Below are positions 40,811 to 41,968 of a DNA stretch of 41,968 nucleotides, in pieces. Made by a program: the position numbers and the translations under genes. A model generated the notes under the pieces. It saw only the letters and a list, made by a program, of their open reading frames with translations, made no database searches and was not told the DNA's origin. This DNA comes from Lacrimispora defluvii (GTDB taxonomy: Bacteria; Bacillota; Clostridia; Lachnospirales; Lachnospiraceae), in assembly GCA_013036995.1 (NCBI GenBank), contig JAAOXG010000071.1, positions 1-41,968 of the forward strand, written 5' to 3'. Each line of letters starts with the position of its first letter. The stretch's first letter is position 1.

Positions 40811-41619
40811 CCGAACACCTCCTTTACAATTTTTTCAACTTCCCTTCGGAACAGGCGGCTGTCTTTCAGGGATAAATCAGCCAGCAGATTCCCTGCAAGG
40901 TACTGTTCCTCCAGCTCCTGAGAATGGGTCAGGGTAAAGGCCACCGAGCCCAGCGCCTGCCCGATCTGCTCCCCGGCCTGCTGGGGCTTTATATTACTGG
41001 CAACCTTGTACTGCTTATCCGCATCCCACTTAGAATCCCGGAGCAGAGGGAGCTGGCTGGACAAATAGCTCACGGACTTTAGGTCTGCATTGGCAAGGCG
41101 CAGGACGCTGTCCGCCTCCATGAGCGCCACGGCGGATAGGATGTCGTTGGCGATATAACTGCCACAGTCCACTATCACGATTGGGGCGATTTCCCGAAGC
41201 CCATCCATCAGCTCCTGCGCCTGCACCTGTTCATAGGGCGGATAGGTGTACTCGTTTTCGCCCTTTTTCATGCCGAGGATGGTCAGGTGGCTGTTTTTCT
41301 TGAGAGTCACCAGATTGTGCTTGATGAGGGATTCTGTCACATGGGTGGCGGCAAGGATACTGCCCAGCGAATGCTCAGACTCCAGATCGGAGGGTGGGCA
41401 GACACAGGGCAGCATGGGCGCGGTCATATCACAGAGCAGAAGCACCACGTTTTTCTTCCGATCCGCAAGATGCTTTGCGATCTTCACGGCTGTAACCGTC
41501 TTTCCGCTGCCGGGAGAGCCCCAAACGGCAAGAATGCCGCTCTGAGGCTCCTGCTCCGGCTGGACATCTTCCCTGGCAGACTGGCGGGTGAAGATGCTCT
41601 TTTTCTTGAAATTCAGCAT
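40804..41619 (-). CDS. tadZ: TadZ/CpaE-like MinD/ParA-family ATPase
   Basis: 271-aa P-loop protein: GILAVWGSPGSGKTVTAVKI (deviant Walker A GSPGSGKT, 34-41), NVVLLLCDMTAPMLPCVCPP (A' region), APIVIVDCGSYIANDILSAV (Walker B), and an extended C-terminal helix. MinD/ParA-like members of this cluster place the Tad machinery at a cell site. ATG chosen at 41619 (the GTG at 41622 is an alternative); both overlap the stop of the preceding gene. Confidence 0.85.
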   Translation of the reverse strand: MLNFKKKSIFTRQSAREDVQPEQEPQSGILAVWGSPGSGKTVTAVKIAKHLADRKKNVVLLLCDMTAPMLPCVCPPSDLESEHSLGSILAATHVTESLIKHNLVTLKKNSHLTILGMKKGENEYTYPPYEQVQAQELMDGLREIAPIVIVDCGSYIANDILSAVALMEADSVLRLANADLKSVSYLSSQLPLLRDSKWDADKQYKVASNIKPQQAGEQIGQALGSVAFTLTHSQELEEQYLAGNLLADLSLKDSRLFRREVEKIVKEVFGC

Positions 41620-41968
41620 CACTGCACCTCGCTTTCTGCGGGTGTTTCGGATGCAGTGCTTTCCTCCGATTCCTGAGACTTGGGTTCAGAGGAGCTGTCC
41701 TGTGGCACCTCCGCAGGATACAAGGCGGCGATGACCTTATTCTGCGCCTCTGTAAATTTGGCGGTGTTGGCAGGGCTACCGCGGTAAACAAGGGGCAGGT
41801 GAAGGTTGCCGTCAGCCTCCAGCCCCGCCAATACCTTGCTCCGGTCGGGGGATACCAGCCGGGTCCCCGCCGAGGGCAGCCCCCGCTCGTCATCCTCCGG
41901 GCTGGCTTCTCCCGTGGTGGCGTCATAGCCGGAGGAGGCTATGACACTGCGATCCTTCACATATTCCA
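41619..41968 (-). CDS. CpaB/SAF-like pilus assembly protein, cut by the window edge
   Basis: Partial: the frame stays open past 41968, with sequence EYVKDRSVIASSGYDATTGE reaching the edge, so any start lies outside. The visible part holds GTRLVSPDRSKVLAGLEADG, LHLPLVYRGSPANTAKFTEA and an acidic Ser/Glu-rich end. CpaB/RcpC proteins of Tad clusters precede TadZ in many genomes; this assignment rests mainly on position and remains tentative. Confidence 0.45.
   Translation of the reverse strand, partial: EYVKDRSVIASSGYDATTGEASPEDDERGLPSAGTRLVSPDRSKVLAGLEADGNLHLPLVYRGSPANTAKFTEAQNKVIAALYPAEVPQDSSSEPKSQESEESTASETPAESEVQ

Overview
The window looks like a chromosome-borne (or large-plasmid-borne) piece of an anaerobic Bacillota genome, most likely class Clostridia. 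Evidence: strong GGAGG-type ribosome binding sites, MalT-like regulators, ICE gene families typical of gut Clostridia (DUF3991/Toprim primase, DUF3846, DUF6103-like, DUF4320-like, DUF3848-like, TrbL-like, MobP-type relaxase), and no Gram-negative T4SS core proteins. No rRNA, tRNA, CRISPR array or integrase gene was seen.

Left part (1-12.4 kb) is a patchwork. It has a MalT-like regulator that loses its end at a 15-bp poly-G tract, an excisionase-like HTH gene, and a divergent XRE/SLOG pair. A complete IS3-family element (4228-5511, 3-bp AAG target duplication) splits an already decayed gene. Next come a GNAT acetyltransferase and a seven-gene MarR-headed operon (10431 down to 6462): MarR, DUF6544-like membrane protein, PUA/ASCH-like protein, three small proteins and a serine beta-lactamase-like hydrolase. 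Its promoter carries two palindromic operators and its end a clear terminator. A frameshifted ParM-like actin gene, an ABC-2 permease fragment and decayed sequence follow.

Right part (12.4-41.97 kb) is one long block read leftward, apart from a single 52-aa membrane ORF on the plus strand. In transcription order: CpaB/SAF-like (cut by the window edge), TadZ-like, TadA/CpaF ATPase, TadB, TadC, a DUF3848-like protein, two TadE/DUF4320-like pseudopilins, a Pro-rich membrane protein, a 562-aa secreted protein, an HYT-motif protein, a VirB2/DUF3852-like pilin candidate, a frameshifted small gene, a TrbL/VirB6-like channel, a DUF4406-like protein, a C5 DNA methyltransferase with a very long repeat-rich recognition region, a VirB3/PrgI-like protein, a two-gene VirB4, a hypothetical protein, an amidoligase, a gamma-glutamylcyclotransferase-like protein, an NlpC/P60-M23 wall hydrolase, three small DUF proteins, a probable oriT region, a relaxosome accessory protein, a MobP relaxase fused to Sel1 repeats, a Toprim primase, VirD4, a winged-helix protein, an XRE repressor and a small coiled-coil protein.

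Interpretation: the right part is the backbone of an integrative conjugative element (or conjugative plasmid) carrying both a Gram-positive T4SS (VirB2?/B3/B4/B6/D4, NlpC-M23 hydrolase) and a nearly complete Tad/Flp pilus machine in the same leftward block. The amidoligase-GGCT pair inside the transfer operon and the repeat-rich methyltransferase are the other unusual parts. All product names come from reading translated sequence and motifs; no database search was run.
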